NCBI GenBank assembly: GCA_905207625.1
Contig: CAJLLT010000009.1
Location: forward strand, 9,748-73,747
DNA from: an uncultured Eubacteriales bacterium
Lineage (GTDB): Bacteria > Bacillota > Clostridia > Oscillospirales > UBA644
DNA: 64,000 nucleotides
Reading direction: 5' to 3'
This document shows positions 54,328 to 62,149 of the stretch, one piece after another. Positions within the stretch are counted from its first letter, which is position 1. The number at the start of each line of letters is the position of its first letter. The notes beneath the pieces were generated by a model. It saw only the letters and a list, made by a program, of their open reading frames with translations. It made no database searches and was not told where the DNA came from. Made by a program: the position numbers and the translations under genes.

Positions 54328-56532
54328 ATGGGTTGGTTTGACGAGCAGATAAGAGACCGCAAAAAAAATGACGACGACGCCTTTGCTGAAGCTTTTGCCA
54401 ATATGGCGTCCGTCATAACCGGCAAAAGGGGAGAAATTTCTTTCAATGATGACCGTGCGGTAACAAAAGACGCAATCGATGAGATCCTTAAGTATTATCA
54501 CATTAAGAGCCGTGAGGTTCCGGACAATATATCCGACATGAACGAGCAGCTTGAATATCTTATGCGTCCCTACGGTATCATGCGGCGCACGGTGAAGCTT
54601 GAGGGTAAGTGGTACCGCGATGCCGTCGGCGCGATGCTCGGTGTCCTTCGGGAGAGCGGAAGAGTGGTTGCTCTGCTGCCTTCCGGTATATCTGGTTACA
54701 GTTACTATGACTACGAAACCGGCAGCAGGAAAAGAATAAACAGCCGCAACGTGGATCTTTTTGAAGAGGACGCGATCGCTTTTTATAAGCCTTTCCCTCT
54801 GAAAAAGATAAGTATTCCTTCCCTTGCCAAATATATAGTGCAGACCCTTTCGGTATCGGATATTGTTATGATAGCTCTTGCAACGCTTGCTTTGTCGCTT
54901 ATGGGGATGATATCCCCGATGCTTAACAAGCTTCTGTTTGGCCGAGTACTGATGTCCGGAAGTGTACGGCTGCTGGCCTCTATTGCCGTTTTTTCCGTGT
55001 GTGTTTCGGTGAGTACACTTCTCATTACCGCGGTTAAAAACATGATAACGGCGAGAATAGAGACCAAACTCAATATTTCGGTCGAGGCGGCGACGATGAT
55101 GCGTGTTATGTCTCTTCCCGCCGACTTTTTCAAGCAGTACAGCTCAGGCGAACTTTCAAGCCGCGCGTCCCAGGTCGGGACACTTTGCAGGATGCTCGTA
55201 TCGACTGTTCTGTCCACGGGACTCACATCTCTGTTTTCACTTATATACATATCACAGATATTTGCGTATGCTCCGACGCTTGTTGTGCCGGCGCTGATCA
55301 TAATCCTTGTGACAGTTGTGTTTTCCGTCGTTTCATCTCTTGTCCAGATGAAACTCAGCACTGAGCAGATGGAAGTTTCCGGTAAGGAAAGCGGTATGAT
55401 CTACTCGCTTATCACGGGAATACAGAAGATAAGACTGGCGGGTGCGGAGAAACGCGCCTTCGCAAGATGGGGAAATCTCTATGCCAAAAGCGCGGACCTT
55501 GAGTACGGCCCACCGGCGCTTATAGAGCTCAATTCGGTCATAAGTCTTGCAATCAGCCTTGTGGGAACTATCGTAATGTACTACCTTTCTGTGGAATCGG
55601 GTATTTCTGTTGCGGATTACTATGCCTTCAATACCGCTTACGGTATGGTCTCGGGAGCTTTTTCCTCTCTTGCCGGAATTGCGCTTACCGCAGCTCAGAT
55701 AAAGCCTGTTCTGACCATGGTCAAGCCTTTTTTTGATGCGGTTCCGGAAGTGTCCGACGGGAAGCAGGTATTGACAAGACTGTCGGGAGGTATTGAACTT
55801 AACAACGTTTCCTTCGGATATTCCGAGAATATGCCCCTCGTCATAGATGACCTGTCGTTGAAGATCCGTCCCGGTCAGTATGTGGCGATCGTAGGAAAGA
55901 CCGGATGCGGAAAGTCTACGCTTATGAGACTTCTTCTCGGTTTTGAGCATCCGAAGAAGGGCGCCGTATACTACGACGGCAAGGATCTTGAGAAGATAGA
56001 CCTTCGCTCTCTGAGACGTCGTATCGGCGTGGTAATGCAGAACGGAAAGCTTTTTCAGGGCGATATATATTCCAACATAGTGATTTCCGCGCCATGGCTG
56101 TCTCGGAAGGAAGCGTGGGAGGCGGCGGAGCTTGCCGGTATAGCCGATGATATAAGAAATATGCCTATGGGAATGGATACCATGATTTCTGAGGGTTCGG
56201 GAGGTATATCGGGTGGTCAGCGCCAGAGGCTCATGATAGCCCGTGCGATCGCACCGAAACCGAAGATCCTGATGTTCGACGAGGCAACGAGTGCCCTTGA
56301 CAACATTACACAGAAAAAGATCGCGGAGTCCCTTGACAGCCTTAAATGCACGAGGATAGTGATCGCTCACCGCCTGTCTACTATAAAACAGTGTGACAGA
56401 ATAATAGTCCTGGACAAAGGCAAGATCATTGAGGACGGCAAATATGAGGAGCTTATAGAAAAGAACGGCTTTTTTGCGGAACTTGTCGCCCGACAGAGAC
56501 TTGACAGTATACCCGAAACGGCTGATAACTGA
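54328..56532 (+). CDS. NHLM-type second ABC transporter
   Basis: 734 aa. An N-terminal domain of about 150 residues without peptidase motifs is followed by six TM helices (about 170-440) and an ATPase with GKTGCGKST, ISGGQRQRLMIARAI and MFDEATSALD. It resembles the NHLM system ATP-binding protein (TIGR03797 type), usually paired with the C39 exporter; the two may form a heterodimer. AGGAGGG precedes the start 14 nt upstream. A 90-bp gap follows with a weak hairpin at about 56534-56557 and no clear sigma-A promoter. Confidence 0.92.
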   Translation: MGWFDEQIRDRKKNDDDAFAEAFANMASVITGKRGEISFNDDRAVTKDAIDEILKYYHIKSREVPDNISDMNEQLEYLMRPYGIMRRTVKLEGKWYRDAVGAMLGVLRESGRVVALLPSGISGYSYYDYETGSRKRINSRNVDLFEEDAIAFYKPFPLKKISIPSLAKYIVQTLSVSDIVMIALATLALSLMGMISPMLNKLLFGRVLMSGSVRLLASIAVFSVCVSVSTLLITAVKNMITARIETKLNISVEAATMMRVMSLPADFFKQYSSGELSSRASQVGTLCRMLVSTVLSTGLTSLFSLIYISQIFAYAPTLVVPALIIILVTVVFSVVSSLVQMKLSTEQMEVSGKESGMIYSLITGIQKIRLAGAEKRAFARWGNLYAKSADLEYGPPALIELNSVISLAISLVGTIVMYYLSVESGISVADYYAFNTAYGMVSGAFSSLAGIALTAAQIKPVLTMVKPFFDAVPEVSDGKQVLTRLSGGIELNNVSFGYSENMPLVIDDLSLKIRPGQYVAIVGKTGCGKSTLMRLLLGFEHPKKGAVYYDGKDLEKIDLRSLRRRIGVVMQNGKLFQGDIYSNIVISAPWLSRKEAWEAAELAGIADDIRNMPMGMDTMISEGSGGISGGQRQRLMIARAIAPKPKILMFDEATSALDNITQKKIAESLDSLKCTRIVIAHRLSTIKQCDRIIVLDKGKIIEDGKYEELIEKNGFFAELVARQRLDSIPETADN

Positions 56533-56622
56533 GCAAAAATTCCGCTGCGGAAAAATATTTGGGATTTTTTTGTAGCTCTTTTGGATTTTCAGCCGTATAA
56601 ATAAACAGAAGGGAGAAAAAGC

Positions 56623-56859
56623 GTGGTGAAAAAGAAATCTGAACACGGGGCCGATGACATTTCTATGGGCGGGAAAATACTTTCAGCACTCTTTGATTAT
56701 CAGAAGTTTGAAAACGAACCGTCACTCGCAGCGCAGATAGACCAGATCGAGCGCCTGTACGGTGCGGAGATTCCTGACGATGAACTTTTTGACGTAAGCG
56801 CAGCGGGGGAAACGGTACCTGTGAAAAAGCCGAAGGATACCCGGGACGGCAGCTTATGA
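56623..56859 (+). CDS. 78-aa protein with a leader-like C-terminus
   Basis: 78 aa starting GTG (GGGAG upstream); not a family I recognise. Residues 1-45 are a helix-like segment with FENEPSLAAQIDQIERLYG. Residues about 49-62, IPDDELFDVSAAGE, resemble the end of the Nif11 leaders (SDDELDNV-AGG) encoded nearby, but with AAG instead of a true double glycine. It overlaps the sigma-factor start by 4 bp (ATGA), so its translation is coupled to that gene. It may be a sigma regulator or a substrate-like decoy. Confidence 0.45.
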   Translation: MVKKKSEHGADDISMGGKILSALFDYQKFENEPSLAAQIDQIERLYGAEIPDDELFDVSAAGETVPVKKPKDTRDGSL

Positions 56860-57338
56860 ATACGATGACGGAAAAGGAGGAGCTGTACCGGGAATACCGG
56901 GATAAGGTCAGGGGATATGTTTTCTCAAAGCTTCGGGACACCAAGGACGCGGAGGATCTGGTCAGTGATGTATTTCTGAAGATCTGCGAAAAATATAACA
57001 CCTTTGATGCGGACCGGGCGTCAGTTTCAACGTGGATCTACACGATAACAAGAAATACGGTCACGGACTATCTGCGTAAGGACCGAACATATTCGGAACT
57101 GCCCGAAGATCTGCCGGACGGAGATGAGATCGATCAGGCTCTTTTACGAAAAGAAACTCTGGAGGCTCTGGGAAAAGCTCTCGGAGGACTTGACGGTCGT
57201 TCCCGTGCGCTTATAATTCTTAAATACTACAGGAAAATGTCTCTGAAGGACATAGCGTCAAGAATGGATATATCTTACGCGTATGTAAAAGTGCTGCATA
57301 ATAACGCACTCCGGATTTTACGGGAATCAATAAACTAA
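56856..57338 (+). CDS. ECF-type sigma-70 factor
   Basis: 160 aa. The sigma-2 region has DAEDLVSDVFLKICEKY and TWIYTITRNTVTDYLRK; the sigma-4 region has a helix-turn-helix in MSLKDIASRMDISYAYVKVLHNN. It should direct RNA polymerase to a small set of promoters. It sits between the exporter genes and the peptide array and shares their direction. No classic zinc anti-sigma gene is adjacent; the only neighbouring candidate is the 78-aa protein. Confidence 0.92.
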   Translation: MNTMTEKEELYREYRDKVRGYVFSKLRDTKDAEDLVSDVFLKICEKYNTFDADRASVSTWIYTITRNTVTDYLRKDRTYSELPEDLPDGDEIDQALLRKETLEALGKALGGLDGRSRALIILKYYRKMSLKDIASRMDISYAYVKVLHNNALRILRESIN

Positions 57339-57363
57339 CAAATGCTGATTGGAGGAAAAAAGC

Positions 57364-57558
57364 ATGGATAAGCAGAAAAATGGAATCAGAAGCGACAAGC
57401 CGGAACTCAGTGAAAAGGAACTTGAAAAAGTAGACGGCGGCATGAGAGTGATCGTCGGTGACTACAAACAGGGACATTGCAGAAGATGCGGAATTTATGC
57501 CGTCATATATGACGGGTATTGCGACGAATGCAAAAAGAAAATAGACAACGGAGAATAA
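57364..57558 (+). CDS. GG-leader peptide 1, short leader, four-Cys core
   Basis: 64 aa. A 26-residue leader ends ELEKVDGG; a 38-residue core follows with two CxxC pairs (CRRC and CDEC), like a small zinc ribbon. It has the GG motif but not the long Nif11-type leader. TTGGAGG lies just before the ATG, and the gene is the first of the array, 25 bp after the sigma gene. Confidence 0.75.
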   Translation: MDKQKNGIRSDKPELSEKELEKVDGGMRVIVGDYKQGHCRRCGIYAVIYDGYCDECKKKIDNGE

Positions 57559-57582
57559 TCATTTTACAAAAGGAACACTTCT

Positions 57583-57885
57583 ATGGCAAAGAACAGAAAA
57601 CTTCCCGCGGAAACGAAAGCGACTGAGACCTCAGACAAAGAACTTGAAAATGTATCGGGCGGCACGGACTTGATTATCAATAACAGCACTGAGGATAACG
57701 GAAAACTTATTGTAAACAACCGTAATTTTGATACAGACATAAAGTTCAGCAACTTTGACACAAGCATAAAATTCAACAACAATAATGTTGATATGGGGAT
57801 AAAACAGAACAATAACTTTATTAAAAATACCCTGATCAAAAACGACTCCGGTATCAAAATACTGAACAACAACGGTAACAAATAA
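57583..57885 (+). CDS. GG-leader peptide 2, Asn-rich repetitive core
   Basis: 100 aa. The 27-residue leader ends ELENVSGG. The 73-residue core has no Cys and 20 Asn. Units of about 10 residues repeat an I-K-x core flanked by Asn (NFDTDIKF, NFDTSIKF, VDMGIKQ, KILNNN), reminiscent of a beta-solenoid or of Asn-rich proteusin cores. Function unknown. AAAGGAAC precedes the ATG. Confidence 0.72.
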   Translation: MAKNRKLPAETKATETSDKELENVSGGTDLIINNSTEDNGKLIVNNRNFDTDIKFSNFDTSIKFNNNNVDMGIKQNNNFIKNTLIKNDSGIKILNNNGNK

Positions 57886-57900
57886 TGCAGGAGGTTATTT

Positions 57901-58293
57901 ATGAAACAGAGCAAGGAACTTATCGCAAAAGCCAAAAAGACAAATTCCCCCGAGGAACTTTTGGATCTCGCGAAGGAAAACGGCATGGAAATGACCGGGG
58001 AAGAAGCCAAGGCGTATTTTGAACAGTTTCACCAGAAGACAGGCGAACTGACCGATGATGAGCTTGACAATGTAGCGGGCGGCGGATGTCATAACAGCGA
58101 CGGCAAGCTTGTTGTTTCCGCAATGCATTACTGCGATGAGTGGCGTTGCAAAAAGGACGGCTCGCAATGCGATATATACGGTCCGATGGTGTACTGCAAT
58201 ACCTGCGGCTGTGCTGCGTTTTGTCACTCATGTCATTACTGCACATACGAAAAAGGTCTTTGGCTCTGCAATTTCCCGGGTAATTTAGCCTAA
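57901..58293 (+). CDS. Nif11-leader peptide 3, ribbon-type core
   Basis: 130 aa. Residues 1-61 are a Nif11-type leader (ELIAKAKKTNSPEELLDLA ... DDELDNVAGG). The 69-residue core has 11 Cys in CxxC-like spacing and ends with YEKGLWLCN. The core family (call it A) recurs in peptides 6, 7 and 13. AGGAGG precedes the ATG 8 nt upstream. Confidence 0.85.
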   Translation: MKQSKELIAKAKKTNSPEELLDLAKENGMEMTGEEAKAYFEQFHQKTGELTDDELDNVAGGGCHNSDGKLVVSAMHYCDEWRCKKDGSQCDIYGPMVYCNTCGCAAFCHSCHYCTYEKGLWLCNFPGNLA

Positions 58294-58325
58294 GTTGAAA
58301 GATCTGTATCAAGGAGAAAAGCATA

Positions 58326-58700
58326 ATGGAAATGAACACTGAACTTATCGCTGAAGCAAAAAAGACAAACTCTCCCGGGGAACTTATCGTTCTGGCAAGG
58401 GAAAACGGCATGGAAATGACTGAAGAGACCGCAAAGAGTTTTTTTGAGCAGCTTCACCCGAAGACGGGAGAGCTGACAGATGACGAGCTTGACAATGTGT
58501 CCGGCGGCGCGCGCTACTCGGATGACGGCTATCTCAAGACGACCATAGGTCACAGATGCAAGTATTACGAAGAGTTTTACTCTTCCGGTGTAAACGGCAC
58601 ATGTTGCAAATGTCTGTATTGGGATCAGAACGGAGCAAACGGCTATGAAATGGTCGGATCGCCCCTCAGATGTCTCAATCTTAACAATAAAAGAAAATAA
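58326..58700 (+). CDS. Nif11-leader peptide 4, CC-type core
   Basis: 124 aa. The 61-residue leader ends DDELDNVSGG. The 63-residue core (family B) lacks the initial Gly-Cys and has ARYSDDGYLKTTIG, then a GTCCKCLYWD motif and a terminal C-LN-NN. Five Cys. AAGGAG precedes the start. Confidence 0.85.
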   Translation: MEMNTELIAEAKKTNSPGELIVLARENGMEMTEETAKSFFEQLHPKTGELTDDELDNVSGGARYSDDGYLKTTIGHRCKYYEEFYSSGVNGTCCKCLYWDQNGANGYEMVGSPLRCLNLNNKRK

Positions 58701-58746
58701 TGATTTTATCCGTGCCATACGGTAAAAAGCGTAAAGGAGCTTAGCA

Positions 58747-59124
58747 ATGGAAAAAGAACTTATTTCAAAAGCGAAACAAACGAAAACCCCGGAAGAACTC
58801 ATAACTCTCGCGAAAGAAAACGGTATTGAACTGACCGAGGAAGAAGCAAAAGCTTATTTTGCCCGGCTCAATCCCAAGACCGGCGAGCTTTCCGACGAGG
58901 AGCTTGATAATGTCGCCGGCGGCGGATGCTATGCGGAGGACGGCGCACTCCTGACAACGATAGGTCACAAATGCAAGTATTATGAGGAAAACACGGTGCA
59001 GCCTTTCGGCGTAAAAGGTACCTGCTGCAGATGCAAATATTGGGATCATGAAGGTGGAAACGGGTACGAAGTAATGGGGTCACCCCTCAAATGCCTCAAT
59101 CCGAACAACGCAAAGAAATCCTGA
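58747..59124 (+). CDS. Nif11-leader peptide 5, CC-type core
   Basis: 125 aa. The 59-residue leader ends DEELDNVAGG. The 66-residue family B core has six Cys: GCYAEDGALLTTIG, GVKGTCCRCKYWD, GYEVMGSPLKCLNPNN. Compared with peptide 4 the framework is kept while the loops differ. AAAGGAG precedes the ATG. Confidence 0.85.
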   Translation: MEKELISKAKQTKTPEELITLAKENGIELTEEEAKAYFARLNPKTGELSDEELDNVAGGGCYAEDGALLTTIGHKCKYYEENTVQPFGVKGTCCRCKYWDHEGGNGYEVMGSPLKCLNPNNAKKS

Positions 59125-59164
59125 CATATAACCCCCTGACCCGAAATCAAGGAGAAAAAATATT

Positions 59165-59551
59165 ATGCAACTGACCAAAGAAGTTATCGCGAAAGCCAAA
59201 GAAGCCAAAACTCCCGAGGAGCTTCTGGCTCTTGCAAGAGAAAACGGCGAAGAAATGACCGAGGAGAGCGCTAAGGCGTATTTCCAACAGCTGAATCCCA
59301 AGACGGGCGAGCTTGCCGACGACGAACTCGACAATGTGGCAGGCGGAGGATGCTATAAAGGTGACAGACTTATAGTTTCGGCAGCAAACTGTTGCAGTGA
59401 GTTTTCATGTAAGACATGTCCCGGAGGCAAAACTGAAAATGTACTTGTTGCAAAAGTATGTTCTTACTGCGGAAAACTTGCGTCCTGCAACAACTGCTTT
59501 TGGTGTTCATATGAAAAAGGGCTTTGGCTCTGCAATCATAAAAATAAATAA
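59165..59551 (+). CDS. Nif11-leader peptide 6, ribbon-type core
   Basis: 128 aa. A 61-residue leader and a 67-residue family A core with 11 Cys: DRLIVSAANCC, CKTC, CSYCG, CNNC and the ending SYEKGLWLCNHKNK. The spacing looks like a metal-binding zinc-ribbon-type module. AAGGAG precedes the ATG. Confidence 0.85.
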   Translation: MQLTKEVIAKAKEAKTPEELLALARENGEEMTEESAKAYFQQLNPKTGELADDELDNVAGGGCYKGDRLIVSAANCCSEFSCKTCPGGKTENVLVAKVCSYCGKLASCNNCFWCSYEKGLWLCNHKNK

Positions 59552-59572
59552 TCGGGGAGGATTTCCGCTAAG

Positions 59573-59974
59573 ATGAAGCCGAACAAAGAACAAGAACTTA
59601 TTGCAAAGGCGAAAGGAGCGAAAACCACCGAAGAACTTATAGCGCTTGCAAAAGAAAACGGCGCGGAAATGACAGAGGAAAGCGCAAAAGCGTATTTCGA
59701 TCTGCTCCATCCGCAGAGCGGCGAGGTTTCCGATGATGAGCTTGACAATGTGTCGGGCGGAGGTTGCCACGCAAGCGACGGCAGAGAAATTGTAACGGTC
59801 GGTCACTGCTGCACAGGTTTTGTATGCGATAAATGCGGCGGAGGTGGTATAGAAACGTATTTGGGAACATTCTGTAAAGAGTGCGGTCGCACAGCGATGT
59901 GCAGCCACTGCAAATACTGTACCTATGAAAAAGCGCTGTGGCTTTGCAACAAAGAAAATCACCGCAAAAAATAG
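59573..59974 (+). CDS. Nif11-leader peptide 7, ribbon-type core
   Basis: 133 aa. A 63-residue leader (two extra residues at the start) and a 70-residue family A core with 11 Cys, Gly-rich loop CGGGGIETYLG and the YEKALWLCN ending. Its stop lies 20 bp before the next gene. The leader has PQSGEV instead of PKTGEL, the most altered of the long leaders. Confidence 0.85.
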   Translation: MKPNKEQELIAKAKGAKTTEELIALAKENGAEMTEESAKAYFDLLHPQSGEVSDDELDNVSGGGCHASDGREIVTVGHCCTGFVCDKCGGGGIETYLGTFCKECGRTAMCSHCKYCTYEKALWLCNKENHRKK

Positions 59975-59994
59975 GACGAACGGAGCGCATTGAA

Positions 59995-60417
59995 ATGGAA
60001 CTGAACAATGAACTCATAACAAGAGCGAGATGTGCAAAAACTCCTGAAGAACTTATGACGTTTGCAAAGGAAAACGGCGAGGAAATCAGTGAGGAAAGCG
60101 CAAAGGCATATTTTGAGCAGCTTCACCCGAAGACCGGAGAGCTGTCCGATGAAGAGCTTGACAATGTGGCAGGCGGAGGATGCTACTCGGACAACGGACG
60201 CCTTGAGACTACCTGCGGTTACAAATGCAAGCATTACGAAGACGGGCGTTCAACCTTTGGGGTGAAAGGCACCTGCTGCAGATGCAAGTACTGGGGCGTT
60301 GATCCTAATGCCATTACCGCTTCTCTCTGGACCACTGTTTTAGAAGCGATCATGAAAGCTGTTGAGGCGGCAGAGCCCCGGGAGTGTTTCCATCCGGCTA
60401 ACAGGAAAAAGTCCTGA
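59995..60417 (+). CDS. Nif11-leader peptide 8, CC-type core with helical insert
   Basis: 140 aa. The 61-residue leader is followed by a 79-residue family B core with seven Cys. After GTCCRCKYWG the usual GYE-G-P segment is replaced by about 28 residues rich in Ala, Leu and Val (NAITASLWTTVLEAIMKA), likely a helix. The last Cys then lies in ECFHPANR. The ATG at 59995, not an earlier in-frame ATG, fits the leader family. Confidence 0.82.
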   Translation: MELNNELITRARCAKTPEELMTFAKENGEEISEESAKAYFEQLHPKTGELSDEELDNVAGGGCYSDNGRLETTCGYKCKHYEDGRSTFGVKGTCCRCKYWGVDPNAITASLWTTVLEAIMKAVEAAEPRECFHPANRKKS

Positions 60418-60508
60418 CCAGAGCAGCGAAATTCCGGATTCATGGTAAGCAGACCGGATAAAACCTTCCCTGTGGAATAAATAATTTTAAATATCAGAGG
60501 AAATCACA

Positions 60509-60886
60509 ATGGAACTGAACAACGAACTTATAGCAAAGGCAAAGACGGCAAAATCTCCGGAGGAACTTATGTCCCTTGCGAAAGAAAACGGTATGGAAAT
60601 GACCGGGGAAAACGCAAAAGAGTATTTTGAACAGCTTCATCCGAAGACCGGAGAGCTGTCCGATGACGAGCTTGACAATGTGGCAGGCGGCGGATGTTAC
60701 TCAAATGACGGATACCTCAAGACCACTATCGGTTACAAATGCAAGTATTTTGAAAAAGGCGAATGGTGGGGAGTAAACGGTACCTGCTGTGCGTGCAAGT
60801 ATTGGGATCACGATGACCGGAACGGTTACGAAGAAGTCGGACGTCCCGTCAGATGCCTCAATCCGAACAATATGAAGAAATCCTGA
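60509..60886 (+). CDS. Nif11-leader peptide 9, CC-type core
   Basis: 125 aa. A 61-residue leader and a 64-residue family B core with six Cys (GCYSNDGYLKTTIGYKCKYF, GTCCACKYWD, RCLNPNN). Its leader is almost the same, also at nucleotide level, as that of peptide 11. The preceding 90-bp gap (60418-60508) holds no gene or terminator that I can see. Confidence 0.85.
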   Translation: MELNNELIAKAKTAKSPEELMSLAKENGMEMTGENAKEYFEQLHPKTGELSDDELDNVAGGGCYSNDGYLKTTIGYKCKYFEKGEWWGVNGTCCACKYWDHDDRNGYEEVGRPVRCLNPNNMKKS

Positions 60887-60937
60887 TCATATTTTTGCAT
60901 ACAGATCGGAAAAATCTCATTAACCGGGAGTTTACAT

Positions 60938-61336
60938 ATGAAAAAAGAACTGATTTCCAAAGCGGAAAAAGCAACCTCTCCCGAAGAGCTCATGGCCCTT
61001 GTAAAAGAAAACGGCATGGAATTGTCCGAAGAAAGCGCAAAAGCGTACTTTGAAAAGCTGAAACGGAAAACTGGAGAGCTTGCCGACAGTGAACTCGACA
61101 ATGTTTCGGGAGGCGGCTGTGGCGGCGGAGACAATGCCGGCAGCATATGTATGGCGGAAGGTTGGTGCACGACTGACTATGTATGTGATCGTTGCGGCGC
61201 TCATGGTGTAGTCTATCGCGACGGAGATGTGTACTGTACCGGGTGTCAGGCAAAACATGCCCGTTGCCGGAACTGTATGAACGGTATAGGGGATAAAAAC
61301 AGCGAAGTAATGAAATGTAAAGCACATATGAATTGA
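60938..61336 (+). CDS. Nif11-leader peptide 10, Gly-rich divergent Cys core
   Basis: 132 aa. A 59-residue leader with SELDNVSGG, then a 73-residue core with 10 Cys: GCGGGDNAGSIC, VCDRCG, YCTGCQ, CRNC. It keeps CxxC pairs as in family A but loses the EKGLWLCN end. Probably a separate core type. GGGAG precedes the ATG. Confidence 0.82.
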   Translation: MKKELISKAEKATSPEELMALVKENGMELSEESAKAYFEKLKRKTGELADSELDNVSGGGCGGGDNAGSICMAEGWCTTDYVCDRCGAHGVVYRDGDVYCTGCQAKHARCRNCMNGIGDKNSEVMKCKAHMN

Positions 61337-61419
61337 ATCTGAGCACGAAGTACAGACTTGAAACCATACGGCGAAGCAAGTCACAAAGAAAAAACAAAAA
61401 GGACAGGAATTACTTGAAA

Positions 61420-61665
61420 ATGGAACTGAACAAGGAACTTATAGCAAAGGCAAAGACGGCAAAATCCCCGGAGGAACTTATTTCTCTTGCGAAAGAAAAC
61501 GGTATGGAAATGACCGAAGAAACAGCAAAAACATATTTCGAGCAACTCAACTCCAAAGCAGGAGAGCTTTCGGACGATGAGCTTGGCAATGTAGCCGGCG
61601 GCGGATGCCAATCTGATGATAACGGACATCTTGACAAATCACGTATTCTGAAAAAGCCTGATTGA
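61420..61665 (+). CDS. Nif11-leader peptide 11, truncated core
   Basis: 81 aa. The 61-residue leader is intact (DDELGNVAGG, with D to G change), but the core has only 20 residues and one Cys. The nucleotide sequence of the leader is nearly identical to that of peptide 9. Either a recent duplication whose core has decayed, or a mini-core. The frame is open further upstream but without an RBS. Confidence 0.7.
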   Translation: MELNKELIAKAKTAKSPEELISLAKENGMEMTEETAKTYFEQLNSKAGELSDDELGNVAGGGCQSDDNGHLDKSRILKKPD

Positions 61666-61710
61666 ATCTGTATCACACACATTCGAAAATTTATTTAACA
61701 GGAGTTTTTA

Positions 61711-62103
61711 ATGGAAAAGGAACTTATAGCAAAAGCAAAACAGGCAAAAACCCCTGAAGAACTGCTGGCTCTCGCAAAAGAAAGCGGCATTGAACTGACA
61801 AAAGAAAAAGCGGATGAGTATTTTAAGCAGCTTAGCACAAGCTCCGGCGAAATAGCCGATGAAGAACTTGAAAATATCTCCGGAGGTTGCGGCGGCGGGT
61901 ATGTTGCCGGCAGACCACATCCCCAATTTACTGTTGGTGAATCAGTTCTTTATATTTGCGGCTGGTTACCGCGCGGAGACAGGATAACCGCCTCCGCCAA
62001 GGTTTTGAAGAGAAGCTACGAAAATGACGGATGGTATTATACCCTGAAAATACACGACGGAAGCGAAATCGTAATGGGCGAGTCGTATATAATGAGGAGC
62101 TAA
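61711..62103 (+). CDS. Nif11-leader peptide 12, beta-rich core
   Basis: 130 aa. The 59-residue leader ends EELENISGG. The 71-residue core has only two Cys and looks like a small folded beta domain (GESVLYICGWL, ASAKVLKRSYE, GWYYTLKIHDGSEI), possibly SH3-like. It is unlike all other cores in the array. AGGAG precedes the ATG. Confidence 0.8.
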   Translation: MEKELIAKAKQAKTPEELLALAKESGIELTKEKADEYFKQLSTSSGEIADEELENISGGCGGGYVAGRPHPQFTVGESVLYICGWLPRGDRITASAKVLKRSYENDGWYYTLKIHDGSEIVMGESYIMRS

Positions 62104-62149
62104 GAATAGTCTGGCTTATGCAAAACCGATTCAAAACAGGGAGATTTCT

